Shown here piece by piece: positions 1 to 9,440 of a stretch of DNA of 64,000 nucleotides; the stretch's first letter is position 1; each line of letters starts with the position of its first letter. The stretch comes from Steromphala cineraria (Eukaryota; Mollusca; Gastropoda; Trochida; Trochidae), in assembly GCA_916613615.1 (NCBI GenBank), contig OU744728.1:31441950-31505949 (forward strand), read 5' to 3'. The position numbers were made by a program, and so were the translations under genes. A model generated the notes under the pieces. That model made no database searches. It was not told where the DNA came from and was given only the letters and a program-made list of their open reading frames with translations.

Positions 1-655
1 GTAGAAGGCATTAGTAAGGTCGGTTGAGATGAGGAACTTCCACTGAGCAATTTGTCTGAGGGTAGAATCTACATCAGGGAGGAGGGACGGCTGTGGTTTG
101 GAGTATCTGCCGACATCAGCAAAGGCAGTAACTAAGCGAAAGCCGCCTTGGGGCTTTTTCACAAGGAATGATGGATTGAGGAACTCTGCAGTCACACCGA
201 TGTCTTCTGGTCGAACAAATACACCTTTGGACTCGAGGTCGTTGAACTTTGCCTGTAGTTCTTCTAATTTGTCCCGTGAATATTGTGGTACCCGTCCTTT
301 CCTTTGAGGGGGTAGTACTGGACCCATGTTCACAGTTGCCTGTAAGGGGCCAGACGCTCCATTGTAACCCTTGAAGTTAGTATCAAATACACTGTCATAG
401 TCCTGAAGTAGCGACCTGAACTTCTCCCTCATTTCAGCTGTTAACAGTTGATCAGGATCTAACTTGACGGCTTGGGAGAATTCTGTTTGTCTAATCTGTG
501 GGGAAACATGTCGGTCAGAAACATCAGTTGTTGTTACTTCATCATCAGGAACATTAGTGATGTGTCTCACCTGGCAGAAATGAGCGTGTTTCAATGCAAG
601 GGGTTCACCTGTGAGATTAGGAATTCGTATGGTCCACAGATCGTGGGGACAATGT
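1..655 (-). pseudogene. Gypsy reverse transcriptase, N-terminal part (frameshifted, truncated by window)
   Basis: In the frame next to the protease ORF, translation from about 655 down to 1 is continuous. It shows the pre-RT connection ([15 protein letters not shown]), the RT finger ([36 protein letters not shown]) and ends in [12 protein letters not shown], the motif that carries the first catalytic Asp of Gypsy RTs. The YVDD catalytic loop would be beyond the window. It shares a family with the protease and Gag to its right. The only visible defect is the frame change relative to the protease. Confidence 0.82.
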
Positions 656-1232
656 CAACCTGGGGCCAGTCGTCTTTCCCAATTGGAGGATTCATAGCCC
701 TTGGTTCTATTGCGAGGTGGTCATCATCTGTCGTGAAGTCTGGAGGAACCTCAAGTTCAAGGTACTCTCCTGGCCATACTGTAGTGAGGTTGTGAGTTGC
801 CCTGAGAACCTGGGCGCGTCGAACGGTGTGTTGGTCAGGATTAGCTTCTCTCCTTGAACTCCCGTAATCGACAATGACTCGTTCACCCCGGAAGATCTGT
901 CTCTTGGCTGGTCTGGCATAAACATCATTTTGCTCCATGAAGGGAATACCTGCTAAGATGTCGACGTCGAGGTCTTCAACGACCAGACCTTCAAATGTGA
1001 ACTCGTCTCTACCCCGAGAGAAAACAGCGCTAACCTCTCCTACAACACTGAGTGGAGAAACGCCTTCCGCTTGTCTGGCAGATTGGGTGCTTTTCTTTAT
1101 TTCGAGATCCAAGTTTTTGGCGACCGATAACTTCACCATGTTTCCAGTGGCGCCACTGTCCAAGGTGATACGAGCCAAGTGGTGCCGATAGAAGGTGTTG
1201 AGACAGGGGGACTGTGAAACTTGAACTCTCAT
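591..1232 (-). CDS. Retropepsin-like aspartic protease, N-terminal Pol
   Basis: The enzyme would cleave the Gag-Pol polyprotein. The active-site signature [10 protein letters not shown] is near residue 25, followed by beta-rich sequence and the retropepsin second motif [10 protein letters not shown] near residue 90. About 100 residues of linker follow. The first Met is convenient but may not be the true start, since Pol is normally fused to Gag. The last 15-20 residues of this frame (SQVNPLH) are probably out of frame: the neighbouring frame reads [14 protein letters not shown] and leads straight into RT, so a single-base indel is likely near 640-660. Confidence 0.82.
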   Translation of the reverse strand: MRVQVSQSPCLNTFYRHHLARITLDSGATGNMVKLSVAKNLDLEIKKSTQSARQAEGVSPLSVVGEVSAVFSRGRDEFTFEGLVVEDLDVDILAGIPFMEQNDVYARPAKRQIFRGERVIVDYGSSRREANPDQHTVRRAQVLRATHNLTTVWPGEYLELEVPPDFTTDDDHLAIEPRAMNPPIGKDDWPQVDIVPTICGPYEFLISQVNPLH

Positions 1233-1237
1233 AGCAC

Positions 1238-2248
1238 CTACTGGGTTCTGTGGTAGTTAATGTCCTCTACGGCCTCGTCATCACTGATATCGTTGGGGTC
1301 GTAGTCAAGGGCCATCACAATTTGTCGAGCTTTGGCGAGATATCGTTTGTCGCTGGCTGGTAGGAAGTTACATTCACTAAGAAAATGGCGGTCAGGTCTT
1401 TTGGCTAGCTTGCATATTGGACAAGACTTGTCACCTTTCTTAAAAGGAAAACGTGAGAGGCGATGTTTGTCTGGATAGGGGGCAGATGCAGCTGTACGCA
1501 TCACCTTCATGTCCTGATTAGCAATGATTTCATCCAGCAGGGAGGACAGAGCTTGGGAGATCTCAGGTTTGATAGAGGCCAATGTGCGGGAACGTAACTC
1601 TGTACCGTAGCGTTGCTTGACTAACCCAGGTAAGTCCTTGTGTATGAGACCGAGCCATGTCAGAACAATGAAGTTCTCAAGGGATGGAGACATTTCTTCA
1701 TCTTCAGCGATTCCATCGCCATGGTGAGTAATGCCACCGTCAGCTGTTAGTAGATTGTCTTCAACAAATGCGACGAGACGCTGGTACAAATCCTCGGGAC
1801 GCTCGTCTGGCAATAGTGAAATGTTGGAGAAGTCAAGAAAGTGGGATCCTGTTGATTGAAACCCGTAGTGTAGGCGAATTTCTTGCCATATGTTGTGCAA
1901 GGAAGTTGATTTCTTCACAATAGTGGTTCTCGCAATTACTGGGCAATAATTGGCGATCTGACCGAGCATGAGCTCGAGCATGGTCACTTTCTGTTCAGCC
2001 GTGCGACGAAGTTGCCTTTGAACATCCTCCCCATCATCTATGAAACCACGTAGGGGATTATCACGTGTTTTCTTAGCCCAATTAACGCCGTTGACCAAGA
2101 ATTGTGCAAAATTCGGATCTAAAGACAATGTATAATGCAGGTTTTGTTTCCAATTCTCGAAAGAATTAACAGTCTCACATTTGGTAAGGCACCATTGCTT
2201 TGGGGCTCTGTGTGTTTGCGCCATATTTGGAAGATTATCAAGAAACAC
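1238..2248 (-). CDS. Gag-like protein of Gypsy element, 336 aa
   Basis: This is the structural (capsid/nucleocapsid) polyprotein position of a Ty3/Gypsy element. The ORF is intact and starts about 110 bases inside the LTR. The first 240 residues are helix-rich, as expected of a retrotransposon capsid. Near residue 280 a Cys/His cluster reads [18 protein letters not shown], a C-X2-C-X8-H-X4-C pattern, longer in the middle than the classic CX2CX4HX4C knuckle. A basic stretch (FPFKKGDK) precedes it. The stop lies only 5 bases before the protease ORF start, so Pol is probably made by frameshifting or reinitiation. An open ORF of this length suggests a recent insertion. The assignment rests on position, length and the knuckle rather than strong motif identity. 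Confidence 0.75.
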   Translation of the reverse strand: MFLDNLPNMAQTHRAPKQWCLTKCETVNSFENWKQNLHYTLSLDPNFAQFLVNGVNWAKKTRDNPLRGFIDDGEDVQRQLRRTAEQKVTMLELMLGQIANYCPVIARTTIVKKSTSLHNIWQEIRLHYGFQSTGSHFLDFSNISLLPDERPEDLYQRLVAFVEDNLLTADGGITHHGDGIAEDEEMSPSLENFIVLTWLGLIHKDLPGLVKQRYGTELRSRTLASIKPEISQALSSLLDEIIANQDMKVMRTAASAPYPDKHRLSRFPFKKGDKSCPICKLAKRPDRHFLSECNFLPASDKRYLAKARQIVMALDYDPNDISDDEAVEDINYHRTQ

Positions 2249-2359
2249 GTGTTACCCAATCACTATACTGATTGACTGATGATCTACATATATTGTAGCT
2301 ACCGAGAAGCGTAGGTAATGTGGTTAGTCCATGCCGCTGCCACCACGCCAATGAGGAAG

Positions 2360-2523
2360 TGTTATCTTCTCAATATTACAACCAGACACGTGAATTGCTC
2401 TCAATCTTCTTTATTGACACGAGACGCCGGGGACACACAGACAGACTCGATGGAACAGCCCATGAGAGCGAGTAAACGAGTTAACGTCAAAAGGGGGATA
2501 ACTCGTCCATGAATAGGATAACA
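2360..2523 (-). repeat. Putative 5' LTR of the Gypsy element
   Basis: The 164-base stretch begins TGTTAT and ends ATAACA, the short terminal inverted repeat expected of an LTR. It has a minus-strand AATAAA (plus TTTATT at 2410-2415) placed as a polyadenylation signal. It sits just upstream of the Gag ORF. On the minus strand a TGGCGTGGTGGCAGCGG segment follows a few bases after the LTR end and could be the primer-binding site, although I cannot name the tRNA. The partner LTR is outside the window, so the boundaries are inferred from the inverted ends only. Confidence 0.6.
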
Positions 2524-3535
2524 TGTTAACAACTAACTCGCCAACTGGCGTTATATGAATTATTTAGTTATGGGCGACTTTTATGACCAGAGTTAGTCGA
2601 ATGGACTTTGCAGTGTTAAGCAGGTAAGCAGCTGCCTCCATTGATGAATATGACCGTCATTTGTTCAACTTTCTTATCACATCTTTTTCTTCTTTTTATG
2701 AATAATCATTAATCACATGACAAACTTAAGATCATTTAAGGATTATTATTTAAAAATTCTTTTAAAATTTCCCCAATCAGAATTACTAACTATAGTAGAA
2801 GACATTACCAAGCGGCAAGCAAACACTATGGGCGGTAATGTGTGAGTACTGTTATAATCATTGGGTGAGAAATGGATTTGCATATAGCATATATACTAAA
2901 ATTATAAATTTGTTTTGTAACTTTTAATTGATAACACTGTCTATCAATTTGTAACATCAACCATTTCTTTCTGGATAAAAATTAAAAAACTGCAACTTCT
3001 TAAAATATTAGAGATTATTTAGTCACTTTCCATAATGAAGCTAGCAAAAGGAATTTTCAAATTGGAATACCTGACACTTATTATTATTATATACCACTAT
3101 TTAAGTTAATACTAACAGTATTAACAAAATATGCAACTCATTCTACAGGTAAACATATGAAGATTGACATTTAAAACAGATCAACAACACTGTTTGATGC
3201 ACAACACAATGCGAGTTGTTGGGTACATACATATAAATGGTGTAGAAAGGTACCAACTGTTTCTCAAAAGTACAAAACAAAGGCTAATCCTTTCAGTGGA
3301 GATATTTACATGTACCTGTATATGTACAGACTTTACAAACGTCATCAAATATGAATTCCTAAATTGTCTAATTGTCCAGAAAACAATCCACCGGTATATA
3401 CTTTTCCTAGGTTTTGAAAGATAATCTTCATGTCTATTTTGATTTTGTGAAAGCATAAATGTCTACTGAAAAATTGTAATACAGCCAAACGTCACAGGAA
3501 CCCGATAGTGTTCCTGTGCAAAACGTTCATCTAAC
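2524..3535. other. AT-rich stretch, no gene seen
   Basis: Between the Gypsy LTR and the Rex1-like LINE tail I see no coding pattern. ORFs at 3164-3424 and 3181-3456 overlap on opposite strands and show no family motif. They are taken as chance. Confidence 0.5.
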
Positions 3536-4905
3536 ATAAGATAAGATAATGGCTTTATTATCCCAAAAGGAAAATTGTCTTACATCTTATACAGTGCTCC
3601 AGGAAATAAACAATAACAAAGATAAAAACAGATATATACAACATTCACATCACATATTATCACTCAATATATGGCAATTGAGAAAATAATCAATAACATA
3701 AAAACATAGATTGGCTGCATTTCCATCTCCAATTCATGGTTGACACTAAAATTATTCAAAGAATTTTCCATTAAAATAACGTATACTATTCGGTACAAAT
3801 GATTGGCGAAACCTGTTTGTTCTGCAAGTCGGCATGCGCAGCCTACGTCCAGACGGTAGTGAAGTGTACTCCAAAAACAAAGTGTGAGTTTAATCACTTA
3901 GAATTTTGTCAGTTTTCTTGGAAAGTTGCTGCTCATAACTGCCGAGACTATCAATAGGAGGTCCAATAATTTTTGAGAGTTTGTTTTTATTTTGAACCAC
4001 CGTACCAACTTAAGAAATTAAAGGTCACAACACTTTGAATAAATGTTCTATAAAACAATCTTAAAATAGTTTGATCAATTTTAAATTGCTTCAGTTTCCA
4101 TAGAAAATGCAAACGTTGCTGTCCTTTCTTATAAATCTTGTCAGTATTTTCATTCCAAGAAAGTTTTGAATCCAACACAGTACCCAAATATTTATATTCA
4201 GTTACTTTTTCAATTTCACTATCATCAATAGTAACAGCATTAATTGTAGACTTGGTTTTTCTAAAATCTATGACCATTTCTTTTGTTTTTTCCACATTCA
4301 AAAATAAGTTCAGATTCTCTTATTAGACCAACCAATGCAGCGTCATCAGCAAATTTTACTGTCAAACATGCTTTAGCCCTCGAAACACTGTCATTGGTAT
4401 ATAAGATAAACAAAATTGGTGAAATCACGCAGCCTTGTGACGCAGCAGTAGATGTACTTATAATTGAAGATTCTACATTGTTAACGCGTACAAATGTTGT
4501 CTGTTTAGGAGAAAGGAATTAACCCATTTAATGATATTAGAATTTACATTCAAGGTAAGAAGTTTATCAATAAGAAAATGAGGTTGTATAGTATTAAAGG
4601 CGGACGAAAAATCAACAAACATTATTCTAACATAGGTACCATAGCTTTCCAAATGTTGATAAATAGAGTGTAATGTGTAATAGAGTGATTGTCGCATCCT
4701 CTACCCCACGCCTTGCCCTGTATGCAAACTGAAAGGGGTCAATTAATGGCTGACTTCAACTAGCAATAATGACTTAATTATACGTTCAAAACATTTCATG
4801 GCAATAGAAGTAAGAGCAACTGGTTTGAAGTCGTTCAATGCTGTTTTAAACGATAACAGTTTCCTGTAGAAGAGCCAGGACTGGTTGAAGCACAGGAAGA
4901 AAACA
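3536..4905 (-). mobile_element. Rex1-like non-LTR retrotransposon, 5'-truncated and decayed
   Basis: On the minus strand the element ends with CCTTTTGGGATAATAAAG followed by short ATCTT repeats (3537-3580), a tail typical of Rex1/CR1-group LINEs. Upstream, three reading frames together give RT: the finger (LNDFKPVALTSIAMKCFE), then FVDFSSAFNTIQP (4697-4473), then KFADDAAL (about 4370-4340), then the thumb and C-terminal part (4301-3987). No endonuclease is present, so the copy is 5'-truncated at about 4905. Several frameshifts and stops make it non-functional. Confidence 0.82.
3987..4697 (-). pseudogene. Rex1-like reverse transcriptase relic
   Basis: The 104-residue ORF (4301-3987) starts MNVEKTKEMVIDFRKTKS and continues through VTEYKYLGTVLDSKLSWN to FYRTFIQSVVTFNFLSWYGG, the RT palm-to-thumb region of Rex1/CR1 LINEs. 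The 74-residue ORF (4697-4473) holds the first catalytic Asp (VDFSSAFNTIQ). The catalytic FADD lies between them in another frame, with QGCVISPILFILYTND just upstream. The order is right but at least two frameshifts break it. Confidence 0.82.
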
Positions 4906-5840
4906 ACTGACTTTCATAATATTTTAACACATTTTACTCATCCTGTCAACCAGGCGATTTCATTTCTCTCGCTTCACTGCGAAATAATCCCCTGTACTCG
5001 AACGGCTATAAATCGCCGATTCAGTAAAATGGAACGCCAATCAAAAAACACGTCTCAAATAGATGCAAGACACTACTAATCAAAGGTGCAATAAGTTTTT
5101 CCGACTCCATGTTATATGATTCTGTGTTTGTGTCGAGAATGATAGTCGATTCAAATCGAGTGTTTCCTGTAAATTCCAATGACTTACATTGACAATCAGG
5201 AGGAAGTACATTTCATATTTTTCATTGGGGTCCTTCATCGAACTAAGTAATTTCCAATATTCTCAAAGGTAATTATGGCGATAGGTTACATTACTCTTGT
5301 ATTTTCAAGGACAAACATTCCTGCATGTTGAATCATTTGCATAACACAAAAGTGCAATGATCAAAATCAAAGTTAGCACTAAAACATTTTGAAAACAAAT
5401 GCCATAATGTATTGTAACAAGATGTCTACATATTTATGGTATAAAAATGTCATTAACAACAAGCAAAAAAAGGTTGATTAATGATTAATGAGAGTTAGTT
5501 CGTTCGTAAGGTCACAAGGTAAAAAATTATGTTCTCATCTGAAAGGTCTTATCATGATAGATGAACATGTCAAAGATCAAAGGTCTATTTCTATCCAATT
5601 TCAAAGTTATTATGGCAAAGGCTAAAGTTTTCGGGAAATGCTTAATTTTTACCGTTTAATTTTTCAAAGCAATTCGACTGAAAACAATGAAAATTAAATT
5701 TTCAATGAATTATCAAATATACATGATATGATACGTAGACTATGTTTGGAAAATTCCCTTTAACAATCACGTTTATATTCTGGTTTATTTCATTTCAATA
5801 AAAACACTTTCTAGGATTCTTTCACAGGTGAGAACGCAAG
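4906..5840. other. Non-coding AT-rich region
   Basis: No ORF with family features and no splice-bounded exon was recognised. It lies on the 3' (intronic) side of the TPR exon and is likely intron. Confidence 0.45.
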
Positions 5841-5922
5841 CTAGTGCACTTAGTGGCAATTGACGTCAAGAGTGACGCGTCCTAGTGCACTTAGTGGCAA
5901 TTGACGTCAAGAGTGACGTGTC
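5841..5922. repeat. 41-base tandem duplication carrying a CRE
   Basis: Two copies (5841-5881 and 5882-5922) differ by one base (GACGCGTC versus GACGTGTC). Each contains the perfect CRE palindrome TGACGTCA (5861-5868 and 5902-5909). It lies about 80 bases past the 5' splice site of the TPR exon, inside its intron. Confidence 0.85.
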
Positions 5923-6000
5923 CTGCGGTCAAGGGCAGAAAAGTAATAATTCTCTGCCTACACTGAACTTGTGTAATCAGACATAAATAAATGACATTAC

Positions 6001-6276
6001 CTTTGACCACTTTGGATTAATATCTCTGGCTTTTTGAGCATCTGCGAGACTGCGCTGGTACTGGTTGAGTTTGAGGAACGCTGCTGAGCGGTTGGTGTAG
6101 AGGATATGGTTGTGTGGGTCCAGCTGGATGGCCTCTGTGTACAAGGCTACTGCCCGATGGTAGTCTCCACAGTTGACAGCCTCGTTGCTCTCACGCACCT
6201 TGTGCAGGAACACTGCCTGTTTGTTTGGACTGTCGCGCCCCAACCTCATGTCCATTGGTGCACTGCCAGAGTTCTC
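6001..6276 (-). CDS. TTC28: Internal exon of a TTC28-like TPR protein
   Basis: The exon is 276 bases, 92 codons, phase 0 at both ends. On the minus strand it is preceded by a pyrimidine-rich acceptor ending CTGCAG and followed by the donor AAG|GTAATG. It encodes two tetratricopeptide repeats: residues around 20-55 (FLHKVRESNEAVNCGDYHRA to LDPH) and 56-90 (ILYTNRSAAFLKLNQYQ to INPKW), with the usual TPR positions (NRSAA, LNP-W type ends). The first repeat pair most resembles the N-terminal TPR block of TTC28. The Hsp90 co-chaperone STIP1 and other clamp-type TPR proteins are the alternative. No neighbouring exon was found in the window, so the flanking introns must be long and filled with elements. 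The protein's function cannot be deduced beyond protein-protein scaffolding. Confidence 0.78.
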
Positions 6277-6549
6277 CTGCAGATAGAGAGAGCACTCTCA
6301 ACACCTGTCAGCTACACATGCATACTGTACCAGCACACATTCATGTTTCATTACAAAATAACATTATTGATATCAAATCAAATGTTTTAGTGTGCAGTAA
6401 ATTTTATGAGTGTATAGTGCTCTTTGAAATGTCACTGTTTTCAAGCTTTTTGATTCAATTCTATATTAGTATTAAGTATAAATACAGAAAGACTTATCAA
6501 ACCATTTTCATAAGAACCAGAATCTAGCAGACATGTCACCTCAAAAAAG

Positions 6550-6663
6550 GGATCTAGGACAATTGCCACCGGGACAATTCCCATCCGGACAATTACCACC
6601 AGACAATTCCCGCCCGGACAATTGCCTCCTAGGACAATTTCCACCGGGGACAATTCCCACCCA
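6550..6663. repeat. Left inverted array of element A
   Basis: About seven imperfect copies of a 15-base unit with the core GGACAATTGCCACC run left to right. Variants include GGACAATTCCCATCC and AGACAATTCCCGCCC. A lone extra unit lies at 6687-6700. The unit contains the palindrome CAATTG. Confidence 0.85.
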
Positions 6664-8218
6664 GTTATATTTCAATTCCTACTTAGGACAATTGCCACCA
6701 TGGATTTTACAAAATATGATTTTATACAAACATTGCTTTTGGTGATAAAAATAATTTTATTGTGAACCAGAACTTACATTTTGTGATATAGAAATTACTT
6801 TTTGTGATACAGATTAAAACATCAATGTAGTTCAGACTTTAATTTTTTTTTAAAGAACAATAAAGATGAATGCAGAGCTATTGTAAAGAAAACCACTGTT
6901 AAAATTAGTAGGAATGTAGTAATGTCAATAGCTGACTGTGATATATATCACACTTATATGGATCTTTGGAGATCTACACAAGAAAGCAGTAATTTACATT
7001 AGCAGGGTATCGATACAGCTTAAAAACAAAATGTTACCAAATTGCGGGTAGGATCTGCCCTTGGAAATGATTCAAACAAGGAAAATAGAGCAATAGCAAA
7101 TAATCTGGGAAATCGATTTTATATACCTCTAGATTTTGAATTGTTGTGGAATATTTATTTGAATGTACCTGCTGAATTGATGAAAGGTGTTTATATGCTA
7201 TTCAAAACCCCTACCGCTGGGTTGACAAAATGACTGAATCATTTTATAATTCTAATATCAAAACTATACAAAGGACCGGACCGGACTGGTCACATGTGTA
7301 TATTCGAAACCTTCTAATGTTCAGCAGCATTTGTTTGCTTCTTGCATGTTCAGCAGCATTTGTTTGCTTCTTGCACATGCGTACCAAACTTAAACTTTAA
7401 ACAGACATCGTGCATGCTTGACATGTCTCTTGGTTGATGATTGAAGCATAATCTAAAAACGAAACTTTACTAATGAACAATGATGATTTTATATTGCATA
7501 TCACTGTACGAACGAGCACATGACACATAAGGAAAAGAGTTCAATAATCCGCTTTAAAACCCAATCTATTACATTTTTACAACAACAATTTCTGCTCGAC
7601 AAAGGTGATTTGTGCATGATGTGTTCATATAGTGTTCATACGGCACTTACAATGAACTACGATTGCATTTCATTCAGTTTGATATTTCTCCTGCATGCAT
7701 ATTATTAAAGCTCAACATTCTTCACATATGAATACATATGAGTACAGTTTTGTACAAAAAACGTTGTACTTTTTTGACAAAACAATCAGACATAACCCTG
7801 GCAATAAGCCATGTTAAGCTGGTATAAGGACGCGGTATTTTTTTACAAATAAAGTGTCGTTAAGACGAACAAAGACAAAGCAATTGTTTTATGATTTTCT
7901 CTGATTTATCTGTGGGTTTACTTCAAGAGTACTTATTAAGTTACTCGGACAGTCAAATGGATAGACTAAAATGTTCTGATGAGACGAAGTGTGTATTTTC
8001 GATATACATTTACATCTAAAAAATTGACAATCTGTGCAATAGGAATAAAGACGTTTGGTATAAATCTTCTTTTGTTACTTTCGTTTGTGTACACTGCAAC
8101 TATTTACTCTCTTGAACTGCTAGTCAATTCTTCAAATGAAAATGATACAAATAAAAAAAGAAACACATTTAATTATATTTAGTTTTTATTTATATGTTTT
8201 ACTTATTTTTATATTTGG

Positions 8219-8360
8219 GTGGGAATTGTCCTAGGTGGGAATTGTCCTCGGTGGCAAATGTCCTAGGAGGCAATTGTCCTAGGTGGCAATTGTCCGGGTG
8301 GCAATTGTCTGGTGGTAATTGTCCGGGTGGCAATTGTCCGGGTGGCAATTGTCCTGCTCC
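8219..8360. repeat. Right inverted array of element A
   Basis: About nine copies of the same 15-base unit occur in reverse complement (GGTGGCAATTGTCC), ending TGTCCTGCTCC at the element edge. Pairing with the left array could form a long imperfect stem around 1.55 kb of interior. Confidence 0.85.
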
Positions 8361-8532
8361 CTCAAAAAAGACATGTTGAACATTTTTAAGTCAGTCAACT
8401 GCAGATCTTGAATCTGCAGTTTACATCCAACGTCTGACAACACTTGGTTGTTGCAATTTATAACCTTTATTTCATGAAAAATGCAATACAAAATTCAAAA
8501 CAATGTTTGCCTTTTGCTGGTTATCAAATTTA

Positions 8533-8715
8533 CACACTGTAGAGTTTACTCTTACATGGATATTGTGTTCCATGATTTATAATGCTTCTTAAACACACTG
8601 TAGAGTTTACTCTTACATGGATATTGTGTTCCATGATTTATAATGCTTCTTAAACACACTGTAGAGTTTACTCTTACATGGATATTGTGTTCCATGATTT
8701 ATAATGCTTCTTAAA
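8533..8715. repeat. 61-base tandem repeat, three copies
   Basis: Copies start at 8533, 8594 and 8655 with CACACTGTAGAGTTTACTC and appear identical. Such identity suggests recent expansion. It is not coding. Confidence 0.9.
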
Positions 8716-9440
8716 CACACAACAAAGGTTAACATTTGCCCATTTGTGCTATAAATTCGTAAAGGATAATGATATTTTGAAAGGAAATATTTTAGTAGTA
8801 AAGTTATCTCACTGGTAACGGTATGTAAAACCATGGGATATAGTCATGGCCTGTCTGTAATCATTTTTGGACCGAGCATAACTCCAAAACTATATGACCT
8901 AAATTATTGAAACTTGGTATAGGGATCAATCAACATGTAAACATGTGCCTTTTTGGAGTTTCAACTTTTTAATGTGGTTTAAATGAAAACAGAACTCATT
9001 ATTTATTTTCCAGAGCATAATTCCAAAACTATTGATCTTGCTCATTGAAACTTGATATGTGGATTATGGAAGTATTTGTAGATATCCATTGTCTAATATA
9101 TTGATCTTAGATAATTTCAAGTTAGATATTCTGATTTAATGGAAACAGATGGGATATGTCATCTTCTGGTAACTCTTGTATTAATTGTTTTCACACTAGT
9201 CCACATTCCTCAAAATCCCTTGTGCGTTAATCTTTTTGGAAAGTATATGTTTATCCACACTGGTTGTAAGCTATTTCAAACAAGAAAGTTAAACTGCTTT
9301 ACATTGCAAAGCTTTTTCTCAGTTGTTTTCGGTCTTAAAGTACTTGCTGTGATTGATTAAATGTGAAATTATTTCTAGTAGTGTTTCTGTACAGATCAAA
9401 GGCGCCGCCCACCCTTTATTCCGCAATAAAGTATAGTTAC
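8716..9440. other. Non-coding, with two diverged 139-base units
   Basis: Segments at about 8872 and 9011 share GAGCATAA-TCCAAAACTAT followed by ATTGAAACTTG, a diverged direct repeat. The ORF at 9139-9360 has no motif and is taken as chance. Confidence 0.5.

Larger units (their letters stand above)
1..2523 (-). mobile_element. Ty3/Gypsy LTR retrotransposon, 5' part, cut by window edge
   Basis: Read on the minus strand the order is LTR (2523-2360), Gag (2248-1238), aspartic protease (1232-591) and the beginning of reverse transcriptase (about 650 to 1). This order is that of Ty3/Gypsy elements. The rest of RT, RNase H, integrase and the 3' LTR would lie left of the window. Gag and protease are open over long stretches, so the copy is fairly young, but one frameshift separates protease from RT near 640-660. 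Confidence 0.85.
6550..8360. mobile_element. Foldback-type DNA element A with tandem-array inverted ends
   Basis: The element is 1811 bases. The left end starts GGATCTAGGACAATTGCC. The right end, read in reverse complement, starts GGAGCAGGACAATTGCC. Both ends are arrays of a roughly 15-base unit (GGACAATTGCCACCC) in opposite orientation. It is flanked by the direct repeat CTCAAAAAAG (6540-6549 and 8361-8370), a plausible 9-11 base target duplication. Tandem-array inverted ends are typical of foldback elements, and 9-10 base duplications of MuDR/Foldback-type transposases. The interior has no recognisable transposase. Short ORFs at 7042-7233, 7520-7708 and 7979-8182 have no motif, so the element is presumably non-autonomous. 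Confidence 0.78.

Noticed and set aside
98..307. Plus-strand ORFs at 98-307, 472-795 and 937-1191
   Set aside because: Antisense shadows of the Gypsy RT and protease.
6106..6527. Plus-strand ORFs over the TPR exon
   Set aside because: Antisense to a conserved exon with correct splice sites on the minus strand.
7042..8182. Small ORFs inside foldback element A as its transposase
   Set aside because: 60-70 residues each, no catalytic or DNA-binding motif, and no similarity among them.
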